Of a stretch of DNA of 64,000 bases, positions 42,303-51,985 are shown piece by piece. The DNA comes from Shewanella livingstonensis. GTDB lineage: Bacteria > Pseudomonadota > Gammaproteobacteria > Enterobacterales > Shewanellaceae. A program made the translations under genes and the position numbers. The DNA lies in the NCBI RefSeq assembly GCF_003855395.1, contig NZ_CP034015.1, positions 2,862,001 to 2,926,000 on the forward strand, given 5' to 3'. The stretch's first letter is position 1. The number at the start of each line of letters is the position of its first letter. Under the pieces are notes generated by a model. That model saw only the letters and a list, made by a program, of their open reading frames with translations. It did not search any database and was not told where the DNA came from.

Positions 42303-44180
42303 ATGTCAGCCGAACTACTCGAAATTCAAAGCTTTATTGCTCAACATGCCCCCTTTGATCAACTTCCAGAACAAGCCATCATTGATATTGCTCAAAGTGT
42401 TGAGATCTCTTATTACCGTACCGATAGTATGATTGTTAACTTTAATGACAGGATTACCGAACTTTATATGATCCGCAGTGGCGTCGTAGAGTTATATCGC
42501 CGTAAAGGTGAGCTCTATAATCGTCTTGATCAAGGGCAATTATTTGGCCAAATGGGTTTACTGACTAATAATAAAGTGCGTTTTCCGGCCAAAGCAGTAA
42601 AAGATACTCTCGTGTACTGTATTCCAGAGTCAGTGTTCAATGACTTGTGCGAAAATTATGATGATTTTGCAGATTTTGTTGAGGCTGAGGATACCACTCG
42701 GTTAAAACAGGCGGTAAAAGGTAAAACCGTTGATGCCAATGCATTGACCACCTCTAAAGTGAAAACCTTACTGACTAGAGAGCCTGTTATTCTGCCTTGT
42801 AATAGCACGATACAAGCCGTTGCGAAAATAATGGCCGAAGAGAATATTTCAGCCGTATTAATCAATGATCCAGATTTAGACGATCAACAAGATAGTAGTT
42901 TCGTGGGTATTATTACTGAACATGATCTCTGCGCTAAGGTTATTGCTGCGGGAGTCAATGTAGATAGTCCTATTTCACAAGTCATGTCGACCGATTTAAT
43001 TTCACTGGATCATAACGCATATATATTTGAAGCGATGCTACTTATGCTCCGTAATAATATTGATCATCTGCCTATTCTTAAAAATAAAATACCCATAGGC
43101 TTAATTGAAGTTGCCGATATTATCCGTTATGAGTCGCAAAATAGTTTGTTATTTGTCAGTAGTATTTTCCAGCAGAAAAGTTGCGAGGATCTAGTGTTGC
43201 TTTCTTCACAGTTAAAAAGTTGTTTTGTGCGCATGGTTAATGAAGATGCCAATTCGCATATGGTCGGACGGGCAATGTCTGAAATCGGCCGTAACTTTAA
43301 GCAGCGTTTATTAGAACTTGCAGAAGAAAAATTCGGCCCGCCACCGGTTCCCTACTGCTTTTTAGCACTGGGTTCAATGGCACGTGATGAGCAACTGATG
43401 GTAACCGATCAAGACAATGCCATTATTCTGGATAATAGCTATAAAGTCGCGGTGCATGGTGAGTATTTTGCAAAGTTAGCTGATTTTGTGTGTGATGGGT
43501 TAGCCGCTTGCGGTTACAGTTATTGTACTGGAGATATTATGGCCAGTAATCCTGAGTACCGAAAAACTCGCTCAGAATGGGAAGAGTGTTTTGGTGACTG
43601 GATAGAAAACCCAAACCCGAAAGCTTTATTAAACTGCTCTATATTCTTCGATCTTACCGGGGTTTATGGTCGGGTTAAATGGGCTGAACAATTAAATGCA
43701 TTTATCTTGAGTAAAGCCAAGAAAAATAACCGCTTTTTAGCTTGTCTGGCGCACAACGCCCTCAACCGCAAACCACCACTGGGGTTTTTTAAAGATTTTG
43801 TAATGGAAAAAGACGGTCGTCACAATAACTCCATCAATTTAAAACGTCGTGGTACTGCGCCATTAGCAGACTTGATCCGAGTACATGCGCTAGCCATCGG
43901 CTCACAATCGCAAAACTCATTCGAACGTTTAGAGGATATTATCGACGCGGGTATTCTGCCCACCTCAAAGGGTGAAGACTTACAACATGCCATGGAACTT
44001 ATCTCTTTGGTGCGCCTACGGCACCAATCATCCGATATTGAATCTGGAATTGAACCTGATAATAATATTGAACCAGAAAGTATGTCTGATTTTGAACGCC
44101 GTAATCTTAAAGATGCTTTTTTAGTGTTAAGTAATGCGCAGAACTTTTTGAAATATCGCTACAGTTCCAACAAACTTTAA
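42303..44180 (+). CDS. DUF294 nucleotidyltransferase-like protein with cNMP and CBS domains
   Basis: A 625-residue cytosolic multidomain protein. Residues ~10-125 form a cNMP-binding-like domain (Gly-Gln-Leu-Phe-Gly-Gln-Met-Gly-Leu). Residues ~150-285 are two CBS motifs (Ala-Lys-Ile-Met-Ala-Glu-Glu-Asn-Ile-Ser-Ala-Val...Asp-His-Leu-Pro-Ile). Residues ~310-450 are a DUF294 nucleotidyltransferase-like domain with Leu-Gly-Ser-Met-Ala-Arg-Asp-Glu-Gln-x-Met-Val-Thr-Asp-Gln-Asp-Asn. A helical DUF294_C domain follows. These proteins probably sense adenine nucleotides; the catalytic activity is not established. A DEDDh exonuclease gene starts 10 bp downstream, a conserved pairing in gammaproteobacteria, often next to acs or transport genes. 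Confidence 0.93.
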   Translation: MSAELLEIQSFIAQHAPFDQLPEQAIIDIAQSVEISYYRTDSMIVNFNDRITELYMIRSGVVELYRRKGELYNRLDQGQLFGQMGLLTNNKVRFPAKAVKDTLVYCIPESVFNDLCENYDDFADFVEAEDTTRLKQAVKGKTVDANALTTSKVKTLLTREPVILPCNSTIQAVAKIMAEENISAVLINDPDLDDQQDSSFVGIITEHDLCAKVIAAGVNVDSPISQVMSTDLISLDHNAYIFEAMLLMLRNNIDHLPILKNKIPIGLIEVADIIRYESQNSLLFVSSIFQQKSCEDLVLLSSQLKSCFVRMVNEDANSHMVGRAMSEIGRNFKQRLLELAEEKFGPPPVPYCFLALGSMARDEQLMVTDQDNAIILDNSYKVAVHGEYFAKLADFVCDGLAACGYSYCTGDIMASNPEYRKTRSEWEECFGDWIENPNPKALLNCSIFFDLTGVYGRVKWAEQLNAFILSKAKKNNRFLACLAHNALNRKPPLGFFKDFVMEKDGRHNNSINLKRRGTAPLADLIRVHALAIGSQSQNSFERLEDIIDAGILPTSKGEDLQHAMELISLVRLRHQSSDIESGIEPDNNIEPESMSDFERRNLKDAFLVLSNAQNFLKYRYSSNKL

Positions 44181-44190
44181 AGGCTAACTC

Positions 44191-44907
44191 ATGACTAATT
44201 TCAGTAAACAGGAGATTTTAAACTGGCAAGCCTTTCTAGAATTAAAAGTGCAAAACAGTAAAGATCGACGCTTGCATGATTTTTACCATGCGGGAACTTA
44301 TCACAATGAAACGCCATTAAGTGATATTGATTTTGTTGCACTGGACTTTGAAACAACAGGCTTAGACTCAGAGCAAAATAGCATCATTAGCATTGGTTTA
44401 GTGCCCTTTACGTTACAGCGTATTTTTTGCCGTAAAGCAAAGCAATGGTATCTCAACCCACAAGATAAACTCCAAGAAAACTCCATTATTATTCACGGTA
44501 TAACCCACTCAGATTTACAAGGGGCGCCTGATCTATTATTGATTTTGGAACAGCTTTTAGATCAATTAGCCGGTAAAGTGGTAGTGGTGCATTATCGACA
44601 TATTGAACGTGATTTTCTTAATCACACGCTACGCTTGTTAATTAATGAAGGAATTGTTTTTCCGGTAATAGACACCATGCAAATTGAAGCGAATTTGCAC
44701 CGGGCGGAATCTCAGAGTTTATTTAATTTCTTTAAGCGAAAGCGTCCACATTCAATTCGGCTTGCTAATAGTCGTGAACGTTATAACTTACCAGCATATG
44801 CTCCTCATGATGCATTAACCGACGCTATTGCCACTGCGGAATTACTGCAGGCACAAATTAAATATCACTTTAGTCCAGACACTGCGATTAAAAATTTATG
44901 GTTATAA
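44191..44907 (+). CDS. DnaQ-like 3'-5' exonuclease (DEDDh)
   Basis: A 238-residue protein with the DEDDh exonuclease fold. ExoI motif Ala-Leu-Asp-Phe-Glu-Thr-Thr-Gly-Leu-Asp supplies Asp52 and Glu54; ExoII Val-Val-His-Tyr-Arg-His-Ile-Glu-Arg-Asp-Phe-Leu supplies Asp (~152); ExoIII Pro-His-Asp-Ala-Leu-Thr-Asp-Ala supplies His and Asp (~212-217). It resembles the proofreading subunit of DNA polymerase III but lacks the C-terminal polymerase-binding tail, and an ~45-residue N-terminal extension precedes the fold. Co-transcribed with the DUF294 gene; a shared role in nucleotide or nucleic-acid turnover is inferred from conserved linkage. Confidence 0.93.
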   Translation: MTNFSKQEILNWQAFLELKVQNSKDRRLHDFYHAGTYHNETPLSDIDFVALDFETTGLDSEQNSIISIGLVPFTLQRIFCRKAKQWYLNPQDKLQENSIIIHGITHSDLQGAPDLLLILEQLLDQLAGKVVVVHYRHIERDFLNHTLRLLINEGIVFPVIDTMQIEANLHRAESQSLFNFFKRKRPHSIRLANSRERYNLPAYAPHDALTDAIATAELLQAQIKYHFSPDTAIKNLWL

Positions 44908-44934
44908 CACCTCTAACCTAAATTAAAAATGCAT

Positions 44935-44968
44935 AAAAAAAGCCGATGAATTAATCATCGGCTTTTTT
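44935..44968. terminator. Bidirectional terminator
   Basis: AAAAAAAGCCGATGA / TCATCGGCTTTTTT with a five-base loop, between the convergent exonuclease and BCCT genes. Confidence 0.9.
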
Positions 44969-44983
44969 ATTGCAAGTTAAAAA

Positions 44984-46564
44984 CTAGCTTTTGTTATGCT
45001 TTTCGGTACGCATACCCATCAATAAACTAACACACATTATTAATAGAATAATGGTGAACGGTAATCCAGTCGATATAGCACCCGCTTGCAATGCTTCAAT
45101 CGCCTGAGTACCACCAACCCAAAGTAATACAGCTGCAATTGCACCTTCTATTACGGCCCAAAAAATACGTTGTGGGATAGGAGCATCAATTTTACCACCG
45201 GCAGTAATACTGTCGATGACTAACGATCCTGAATCTGAAGAGGTAATAAAGAAAACCAATACCAATAGCACGGCTAACATTGATAACAGATTACCTAATG
45301 GCAACGAATCAAACATTTGGAACATAGCAAGCGGCACGTCAGTTAACCCCTCACTACCTAATGTGCCTACATTATTGATAACTTGATCAATGGCGATACC
45401 ACCAAACACAGACATCCATAAGATAGTCACTACCGTTGGCACTATTAATACTGTGGCAAGGAATTCACGTACTGTACGACCTCGAGAGATACGCGCAATA
45501 AACATACCTACAAATGGTGACCATGAAATCCACCAAGCCCAATAGAACACAGTCCAACCATGCATCCAAGCTTCATCTTCACGACCGATAGGATTACTCA
45601 ATGGAATAATATTCTTAATATAACCCATTACCGTTGTTGGAATCGTTCCCATAGAAACGGCGAAAGTAACAAGTGCAACAAAGATGAGCAAAGCAACAGC
45701 AAGTAACATATTGATATTACTTATTACTTTAACTCCACCTTCAAGGCCTCGGACTACCGAAATAACAGCCAGCATCGTTACTACAACAATAATAGTAATT
45801 TGTAAGGTGAGGTCAGCTTCAATGCCAAACACATGTTGGAAACCAGCAGCAGCTTGCTGAGCACCTAAACCTAATGACGTTGCAAGACCGAATAATGTGG
45901 CTAATACGGCTAAAACATCAATGATATGTCCAGGCCAACCCCAGGTGCGGTCTCCTAAGATAGGATAAAAAGCTGAACGAATAGACAGTGGTAAACCTTT
46001 GTTATAGGCAAAGAAAGCCATAGACAAAGCAACAACACCATAAATTGACCAAGGGTGTAATCCCCAATGGAACATCGTTGCGCCAAGAGCAAGTTCCGCG
46101 GCTTCTGGAGTATTGGCTACCACATTCAATGGTGTTTCAAACCAACCAGTATAATAGGCCAAAGGTTCAGCAACACCCCAAAACATCAACCCAATCCCCA
46201 TGCCAGCAGCAAAAAGCATCGCAATCCAAGAAAGTCTTGAATAATCAGCTTTTGCGTCATCTCCACCTAAGCGAATTTTACCGTATGGTGAGATAATTAA
46301 TCCCAGGCAGAAGATCACAAAAATATTGGCGGACCACATAAAGAGGCTATCAAATGTGCCGATTATCTGCCATTTTAAACCATCTAAAAACTCTTTTGAT
46401 GTTGCAGGATCGATGATGAGTATTGCGATTAAAAAAGCAGTGATTAAACCTGCACTAATCCCAAAAACGGCGTTATGTATATCAAAACCCCATTTTTGAA
46501 TGTTATCTTGCCCAACAGTATAATCGGTATTATCTATACTGTACTTATCCTTATTCATCTTCAT
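44984..46564 (-). CDS. BCCT family transporter (first copy)
   Basis: The protein is 526 residues from the Met at 46564 (AGAGG four bases upstream). The next Met, two codons later, is equally possible, while the frame to 46597 is unlike the paralogue at 53434-55017. It is an inner-membrane betaine/choline/carnitine-type carrier with 12 helices. Signatures: Gly-Met-Gly-Ile-Gly-Leu-Met-Phe-Trp-Gly-Val-Ala-Glu-Pro (~110-123) and Thr-Val-Phe-Tyr-Trp-Ala-Trp-Trp-Ile-Ser-Trp-Ser-Pro-Phe-Val-Gly-Met-Phe-Ile-Ala-Arg-Ile-Ser-Arg-Gly-Arg-Thr-Val-Arg-Glu-Phe (~330-360), with the Trp box for quaternary ammonium binding. A long osmosensing C-terminal tail is absent, so uptake for nutrition or constitutive osmoprotection is possible. 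Confidence 0.93.
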   Translation of the reverse strand: MKMNKDKYSIDNTDYTVGQDNIQKWGFDIHNAVFGISAGLITAFLIAILIIDPATSKEFLDGLKWQIIGTFDSLFMWSANIFVIFCLGLIISPYGKIRLGGDDAKADYSRLSWIAMLFAAGMGIGLMFWGVAEPLAYYTGWFETPLNVVANTPEAAELALGATMFHWGLHPWSIYGVVALSMAFFAYNKGLPLSIRSAFYPILGDRTWGWPGHIIDVLAVLATLFGLATSLGLGAQQAAAGFQHVFGIEADLTLQITIIVVVTMLAVISVVRGLEGGVKVISNINMLLAVALLIFVALVTFAVSMGTIPTTVMGYIKNIIPLSNPIGREDEAWMHGWTVFYWAWWISWSPFVGMFIARISRGRTVREFLATVLIVPTVVTILWMSVFGGIAIDQVINNVGTLGSEGLTDVPLAMFQMFDSLPLGNLLSMLAVLLVLVFFITSSDSGSLVIDSITAGGKIDAPIPQRIFWAVIEGAIAAVLLWVGGTQAIEALQAGAISTGLPFTIILLIMCVSLLMGMRTEKHNKS

Positions 46565-46820
46565 AAAACCTCTGTTAGAGCGACCCGACACTCTCAAAAT
46601 GACGGCCGATATAATTTCTTAGACGGATTTTAGCAAATATAGCTGATAATTTCAGGCTTATTTAAGATTCTGAGTTATTTAAAAATCTGATTTATTTAAA
46701 ATAAAAGTCACTATTCATTATTATAATTCCGCACGAGATCACACATTGCGGAATTAATGTCCTATTCTCTTTGACAGTATTTGTTATTATTCATCAACAG
46801 ATGAATTAACGGAATTTGAA

Positions 46821-47471
46821 ATGGCAGATAAACCGGGAAGACCCAAAGGAGAGACACAAACTCGCGCCGCACTCATCGACGCCGCAAAAGGCTGTTTTCT
46901 TCACAATAGCTATGATCGGGTATCTATTCGCGAACTGGCTCGACGTGCTGGTGTTGATGCTGCAATGATCCGTTACTACTTTGATTCTAAGGCTGGTTTG
47001 TTTGAAACCATGGTAAGAGAAACCATAGCCCCCGTAGCCAGTGTATTCCGACACGATTTAAACAACCAAAAAGACACTCCTGAAGCCTTAATGCGGGCTT
47101 ATTATCGAATAATGGAAAGAGCCCCTGCACTGCCAAGGCTCATTTTCCAATCATTGAATCAACAAGATAGTGATCAAGCATTCACCATTGTATCCAATGT
47201 CATTCATGAAATGATTGGTTATGCCGGCGACTGGATTAAAGAATTATCCAACCAACAAAAAATTAATCCGCAGCTCGATCCCAAATGGGTCCGCTTAAGT
47301 TTTCTGAGCTTAATGGTTTTCCCACTGATTGCGCCTAAAGTGTTACTGAAAGAATTAGACTTACCTCTTAGCGAATCCATGCTGGACCAGTTGCTCGCCC
47401 ATAATATGCTGGTGATGAATCAAGGCTTATTCCAAGAGCCATCAACACTATCTTCAGGATCAGGAGTTTAA
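46821..47471 (+). CDS. TetR/AcrR family regulator (CecR-like) of the adjacent exporter
   Basis: A 216-residue TetR-type repressor. Its helix-turn-helix is Tyr-Asp-Arg-Val-Ser-Ile-Arg-Glu-Leu-Ala-Arg-Arg-Ala-Gly-Val-Asp-Ala-Ala-Met-Ile-Arg-Tyr-Tyr-Phe (~33-56), as in CecR. Its last base overlaps the ATG of the membrane-fusion protein gene. The gene heads an operon with a HlyD-like lipoprotein, an ABC ATPase and an ABC permease, the same order as E. coli cecR-ybhGFSR. Autorepression relieved by an exported toxic compound is the likely control (inference). Confidence 0.92.
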   Translation: MADKPGRPKGETQTRAALIDAAKGCFLHNSYDRVSIRELARRAGVDAAMIRYYFDSKAGLFETMVRETIAPVASVFRHDLNNQKDTPEALMRAYYRIMERAPALPRLIFQSLNQQDSDQAFTIVSNVIHEMIGYAGDWIKELSNQQKINPQLDPKWVRLSFLSLMVFPLIAPKVLLKELDLPLSESMLDQLLAHNMLVMNQGLFQEPSTLSSGSGV

Positions 47472-48415
47472 TGATGATACCTCATCTATTTTGTTTAGTG
47501 ATTATTTTACTCCTTACAGGTTGTACTGGGGAGGAAGGCGACCGTGCAATGGGATTAATTGAACGAGACCGAATGATGCTTTCTGCCCCTGTTGCCGAGC
47601 AGATAAGCTCGATTGTGGTTACAGAAGGACAAAAAGTGAGTACTGGAGACCTGCTTCTTCAACTTGATCCGCGCCACGCACAATCGCTAATTAATCAGCG
47701 ACAAGCGAGTCTGGCTCAAGCACAAGCAAAACTTAATCAATTGCAAACGGGGACTCGTTTAGAGCAACTCGCTGCCGCCGACGCTGCAATGCTTGCTGTA
47801 CAAGCCCAGGCGCAAGAAGCAGCCAGAAGCTATTTGCGCATGAAAGATCTGTGGTCTAACAAAATTGTCGCAAAAGCTGATTTTGATTCAGCCAAAGCAG
47901 CAAGGGATCAAACCGCAGCGCAATTAACTCAAGCAAAACAACAATGGTTAGAGCTTAAAAATGGTACTCGCAGTGAAGAAGTACTCCAAGCACAAGCTCA
48001 AACCGACATGGCGCAAGCATCGCTAGCCGATGCACACCACTCTTTAGCCGAGTTAAGCATTCGAGCACCTAAAGCGGGAGTGGTAGATGTTTTACCTTGG
48101 AAGCTTGGCGATAGAGTCGCAGCCAATGTTCAATTAGTCACACTGTTGGCCAGTGACCGACTTTATGCGCGAGTATATTTGCCCGCCACAGCTCTGGGGA
48201 AATTAAATAAAGGTGACCTAGTGCCAGTATGGATTGATGGCCATAATCAACCCGTAACAGGAACCGTACGCAATATAAGAAGTACTCCGGCCTTTACACC
48301 TTATTTTGCCCTCAATGAACGAGATAGAGCCCGGTTAATGTATTTAACTGAAATAGACTTACCCATTAATGAAAACTTGCCGATCGGTTTGGGTGTTGAG
48401 GTTCGATTACCATGA
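47471..48415 (+). CDS. HlyD-like membrane-fusion lipoprotein (YbhG type)
   Basis: A 314-residue periplasmic adaptor. A lipobox Leu-Leu-Thr-Gly-Cys (~15-19) suggests attachment to the inner membrane by lipidation. A lipoyl/barrel-sandwich part (Val-Ala-Glu-Gln-Ile-Ser-Ser-Ile-Val-Val-Thr-Glu-Gly-Gln-Lys-Val) is split by a long Gln/Ala-rich coiled-coil hairpin (~70-180), and a beta-barrel domain follows. It would link the ABC exporter to an outer-membrane channel such as TolC. It overlaps the TetR gene by 1 bp and the ATPase gene by 4 bp. Confidence 0.92.
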   Translation: MMIPHLFCLVIILLLTGCTGEEGDRAMGLIERDRMMLSAPVAEQISSIVVTEGQKVSTGDLLLQLDPRHAQSLINQRQASLAQAQAKLNQLQTGTRLEQLAAADAAMLAVQAQAQEAARSYLRMKDLWSNKIVAKADFDSAKAARDQTAAQLTQAKQQWLELKNGTRSEEVLQAQAQTDMAQASLADAHHSLAELSIRAPKAGVVDVLPWKLGDRVAANVQLVTLLASDRLYARVYLPATALGKLNKGDLVPVWIDGHNQPVTGTVRNIRSTPAFTPYFALNERDRARLMYLTEIDLPINENLPIGLGVEVRLP

Positions 48416-49329
48416 AACAAGCCGCTTATGCCATCGAAACAAAAGGATTAACCCGTCGATTTGGTGATTTAGTCGCCGTAAACCAACTCAACTTACAAGT
48501 GCCTAAAGGCAGTATTTATGGCTTTCTCGGTCCCAATGGCTGTGGTAAATCAACCTTAATTAGAATGTTAACAGGGTTACTAAAGCCCAGTGCTGGCGAG
48601 GCGACTATTTTAGGCTTACCGCTGCAAGGTAACGAAGAGTCGCTTAAAAGCAGAATAGGCTATATGACGCAGAAATTTTCCTTGTATGACAATTTAACAG
48701 TGTTGGAAAATTTGCGCTTTGTTGCGGCCATCTACAGTGTTAAAGATAAAAACCGTATTACCAGCTTACTGGAACAATATGGCCTTGAGCAGCAACAAAA
48801 GCAATTAGCTGGCACCATGAGTGGAGGTCAAAAACAACGCTTAGCGTTAGCCTGCGCTACGATGCATCGCCCTGAACTGTTGTTTCTTGATGAGCCCACT
48901 TCAGCCGTGGACCCACAAAACCGTCGGGACTTTTGGGAGCATCTGTTTGATCTCAGTGACAGTGGCACAACTATTTTAGTGTCGACACACTATATGGATG
49001 AGGCAGAACGCTGCCATCAATTAGCCATTTTAGAAAATGGTATCAAACGAGCTAATGGAACCCCGCGTGAGTTAATGCAATCAATGGGGGCCACGGTTAT
49101 CGAAGTCAGCGGCGATAATATCAGGGAATTAAAACAGAAACTGACTGCTGTTGACGCCGTTATTTCAGCATCTCAATCGGGTACCCGCTTAAGGGTACTC
49201 GTCAATGAGTCTATAACAGAGCCGTTGCAGTTTCTGAGTTCAGTGTGCGATCAGCACCAACTTGAAATCGTTCGCCCGAGTCTTGAAGACGTATTTGTCA
49301 CTAGCACCGGAGGTCGACATGTGGGGTAG
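48412..49329 (+). CDS. ABC exporter ATP-binding protein (YbhF type)
   Basis: A 305-residue ATPase. Walker A Gly-Pro-Asn-Gly-Cys-Gly-Lys-Ser-Thr (~42-50), Q-loop Thr-Gln-Lys-Phe, signature Met-Ser-Gly-Gly-Gln-Lys-Gln-Arg (~139-146) and Walker B Leu-Leu-Phe-Leu-Asp-Glu-Pro-Thr (~159-166), with His in Val-Ser-Thr-His-Tyr. Unlike E. coli YbhF, which has two ATPase units in one chain, this is a single-domain form with a C-terminal ~80-residue extension. It starts within the adaptor gene (ATGA overlap). Confidence 0.93.
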   Translation: MKQAAYAIETKGLTRRFGDLVAVNQLNLQVPKGSIYGFLGPNGCGKSTLIRMLTGLLKPSAGEATILGLPLQGNEESLKSRIGYMTQKFSLYDNLTVLENLRFVAAIYSVKDKNRITSLLEQYGLEQQQKQLAGTMSGGQKQRLALACATMHRPELLFLDEPTSAVDPQNRRDFWEHLFDLSDSGTTILVSTHYMDEAERCHQLAILENGIKRANGTPRELMQSMGATVIEVSGDNIRELKQKLTAVDAVISASQSGTRLRVLVNESITEPLQFLSSVCDQHQLEIVRPSLEDVFVTSTGGRHVG

Positions 49330-50446
49330 ATTAATTGCCATTGTCTTCAAAGAAATGAAACAGCTCTCTCGAGATCGAATGACATTTGGCATGATTGTAA
49401 TGATCCCATTATTGCAATTAATGTTATTTGGTTATGCCATTAATACTGATATTCGCCATGTGCCCGCAGGCATTATCGACATGAGCCAAACCACCTATAG
49501 CCGAGCGATTACCCAGACCATAGTGGCTACGCAAGCCGTTGACTTTAAACATCAATATGACTCTATCGAACAAGCAGAAAAAGCCATCACCAACGGTGAA
49601 GTAAAAGCCGTACTTTATTTACCGCTTGATTTACCCCAACGCTTGTTAATCCATCCCGCATTTGATTCAAAACAAAGGCCGTCGCAAATTACCCGGCCAG
49701 TAGGACAATGGTTATTAGACGGCTCCGATACTATGGTTGCCGCCACGATCAGAGCGCTGAGAAATTTACCACTGGACGAAGTGGCTAACCGTTCAGCCAC
49801 AATGAATGTACCAACATTTGAAGTGGTCGAATACTTTAATCCAGAGCAGCGATCAGTGGTTAATATTGTGCCCGGCTTACTGGCGGTTATCCTAACAATG
49901 ACGATGATTATGTTTACATCTGCGGCAATTGTACGTGAGCAAGAGCTGGGGAATATGGAGTTTTTAATTGTAACACCAGTGCGACCATTGGAACTGATGT
50001 TGGGTAAAATCATTCCGTATATTTTGGTTGGGCTCATCCAAGTAGCAATTATTCTCAGTGCTGGTCATTGGATATTCTCAGTTCCGGTGCGCGGTGGCTT
50101 AGATTCGTTATTCCTGGCGTCTTTCTTGTTTATTTGCGCCAGTTTGGCATTAGGCCTGGTCATTAGCACCATAGCTAAAACTCAGCTTCAAGCGATGCAG
50201 TTAACCATTTTTGTGCTGATGCCATCTATTTTGTTGTCTGGATTTATGTTCCCTTATGAAGCAATGCCGATTGGGGCACAATGGGTAGCCGAAGCGCTGC
50301 CTGCAACTCATTTTATTCGTATGGTGCGAGGCATTGTGCTCAGAGAAGCACAAGTGATGTCATTAGGCAAAGATGCACTGTGGTTACTCGGCTTTACCTG
50401 TATTGGAGTCTTATTAGCGGCGAAACGCTTTAATAAACATTTATAA
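49319..50446 (+). CDS. ABC-2 type exporter permease (YbhS/YbhR type)
   Basis: The protein is 375 residues from the ATG at 49319, directly after GGAGGTCGAC; the frame is open to 49262 but lies inside the ATPase gene. An N-terminal transmembrane helix (~20-42), a ~130-residue periplasmic loop, and five C-terminal helices (~175-370) match ABC-2 permeases. The Leu-Gln-Ala-Met-Gln-Leu-Thr segment and Leu-Leu-Ser-Gly-Phe-Met-Phe-Pro (~295-302) are typical. E. coli has two permeases at this locus; here only one follows, so it may function as a homodimer. Overlaps the ATPase gene by 11 bp. Confidence 0.92.
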   Translation: MWGRLIAIVFKEMKQLSRDRMTFGMIVMIPLLQLMLFGYAINTDIRHVPAGIIDMSQTTYSRAITQTIVATQAVDFKHQYDSIEQAEKAITNGEVKAVLYLPLDLPQRLLIHPAFDSKQRPSQITRPVGQWLLDGSDTMVAATIRALRNLPLDEVANRSATMNVPTFEVVEYFNPEQRSVVNIVPGLLAVILTMTMIMFTSAAIVREQELGNMEFLIVTPVRPLELMLGKIIPYILVGLIQVAIILSAGHWIFSVPVRGGLDSLFLASFLFICASLALGLVISTIAKTQLQAMQLTIFVLMPSILLSGFMFPYEAMPIGAQWVAEALPATHFIRMVRGIVLREAQVMSLGKDALWLLGFTCIGVLLAAKRFNKHL

Positions 50447-50696
50447 ACGACCACTAGATCTACGATCAACGACCTTAAACGGCTCGATTATAGAACCGAC
50501 GTTGTCCGGCTAGAATCAAGCCATTACTACATATTGCTTCAACGCGATAACAAGCAAATGTAGCCCTCACGGATAGAGCAGTCTGCTTGTTGTCATTTCT
50601 TAATATCGATCGATATCACTTGCCATATCAGAGAGACAGCAAGCCACCTCTTATATTTACTACTGTATAATGGCTTACTGTAACCATTTGGATAAT

Positions 50697-51014
50697 CTAT
50701 GTTTTAAATCGACTTAATTGTTGTTTTAGCATATGCACTTCATGCTCCAGTCGGTCTCTTTCATCGAGTAATTGTAAAATTAAACCAATACCACTCCAGT
50801 CGAGGGCCAAATCACGTTGAATGCGCGTGGCTTTTTTAACTTGATGTAAATTCTCAACACTAAATTGCCATTGCTCTATCACCTCGCCCTGCAGCGGAAT
50901 CGCAATACTGTGCTCTACAAGCTCAAGTAATAATGCCGAGCTAATTTCGCTGCATTCACACAGTTCATCACTGCTCAACCAACAATCTTGTTCGCTTATA
51001 TTAATCTGCAGCAT
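50697..51014 (-). CDS. cbpM: Chaperone modulator CbpM
   Basis: A 105-residue MerR-like coiled protein that binds the J-domain of CbpA and inhibits both its co-chaperone and DNA-binding activity. It has a winged-helix-like N-terminal part (Leu-Cys-Glu-Cys-Ser-Glu-Ile-Ser) and a C-terminal leucine-rich helix (Ile-Gly-Leu-Ile-Leu-Gln-Leu-Leu-Asp-Glu-Arg-Asp) containing Leu-Asp-Trp-Ser-Gly-Ile near 70. Placed 2 bp after cbpA, as in E. coli. Confidence 0.92.
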   Translation of the reverse strand: MLQINISEQDCWLSSDELCECSEISSALLLELVEHSIAIPLQGEVIEQWQFSVENLHQVKKATRIQRDLALDWSGIGLILQLLDERDRLEHEVHMLKQQLSRFKT

Positions 51015-51016
51015 CG

Positions 51017-51985
51017 TTATTTACTCCAACTGGCACGAGGGTCGAATGTATTTTTTTCAGCTAATTCAGTCCACAAGGGTTTGCTTGTATCGTCTGATAA
51101 CGTTGGCACCACTATTTTAAGTACTGCAAATAAATCGCCCTGCTCTTTTTTACTCAATAGCCCTTTACCTTTTATACGTAACCGCTGCCCTGATTGACTA
51201 TTAGCTGGGATACTTAATTGAATATGCCCCGTTAAGGTAGGCAGTTTAACCTTAGTACCCAACACCGCTTCCCAAGGTGCCACAGGCACAACAATAGTCA
51301 AATTTCGACCATCAACGTCGAATAAAGGATGAGGCGCAAAACGAATTTTCAAATACAAATCGCCGTTATCGGCTTTGGTTTGCCCTGGTCCGCCTTGGCC
51401 TTTTAGACGAATACGTTCGCCATTATTCACCCCGGCGGGAATGTTCACTTTTAAGGATTTAGGATGATCAACCACATGACCATGAGCATCGCGTTGTTGC
51501 AGGGTAAATGAAACAGGCTTAAGGGTGTCGGCCAATGTTTCTTCTAGAAACATCGGGAACTCCATTTCGATATCTTGACCTTTAGCGTGCTGAGTTTGAC
51601 GAGCTTGATGTGGTCCGTTTGGGTCAAAGCCTGAATGCCTTGCACCAAAAATTGAATTAAAGAAATCAGAAAATTCTTGATCGTTTTGAGGATCGCCTTG
51701 CTGTTGCCCCCAATCTTGCCCACCAGCGGCGCCAGCTTGATCAGCGTAGTGATGTTGTGACCTGTTTAGATGATGATGACGAACTTCATCATATTCAGCA
51801 CGCTTTTTAGCATTATGCAATATCGCATAAGCTTCACCAATTTCTTTAAATTTTGCTTCTGCATCAGCATGTTTACTGACATCGGGATGATATTTCACCG
51901 CCAGTTTTTTATAAGCGACTTTTACCGCTTTATCATCCGCTTGCGGATCAATGCCCAATACCGTGTAATAGTCTTTAAAATTCAT
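51017..51985 (-). CDS. cbpA: Curved DNA-binding protein CbpA (DnaJ class)
   Basis: The protein is 322 residues from the ATG at 51985, preceded by AGGGG; the frame to 52078 adds a spurious N-terminus. The J-domain (1-70) contains the His-Pro-Asp motif (Tyr-His-Pro-Asp-Val-Ser) that stimulates DnaK. A Gly/Phe/Gln-poor linker with several His and Gln (~75-125) follows, then two C-terminal substrate-binding domains (Val-Asn-Ile-Pro-Ala-Gly-Val-Asn-Asn-Gly-Glu-Arg-Ile-Arg-Leu near 185-200). There is no zinc finger, which separates CbpA from DnaJ. It binds curved DNA in stationary phase in E. coli. Confidence 0.95.
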   Translation of the reverse strand: MNFKDYYTVLGIDPQADDKAVKVAYKKLAVKYHPDVSKHADAEAKFKEIGEAYAILHNAKKRAEYDEVRHHHLNRSQHHYADQAGAAGGQDWGQQQGDPQNDQEFSDFFNSIFGARHSGFDPNGPHQARQTQHAKGQDIEMEFPMFLEETLADTLKPVSFTLQQRDAHGHVVDHPKSLKVNIPAGVNNGERIRLKGQGGPGQTKADNGDLYLKIRFAPHPLFDVDGRNLTIVVPVAPWEAVLGTKVKLPTLTGHIQLSIPANSQSGQRLRIKGKGLLSKKEQGDLFAVLKIVVPTLSDDTSKPLWTELAEKNTFDPRASWSK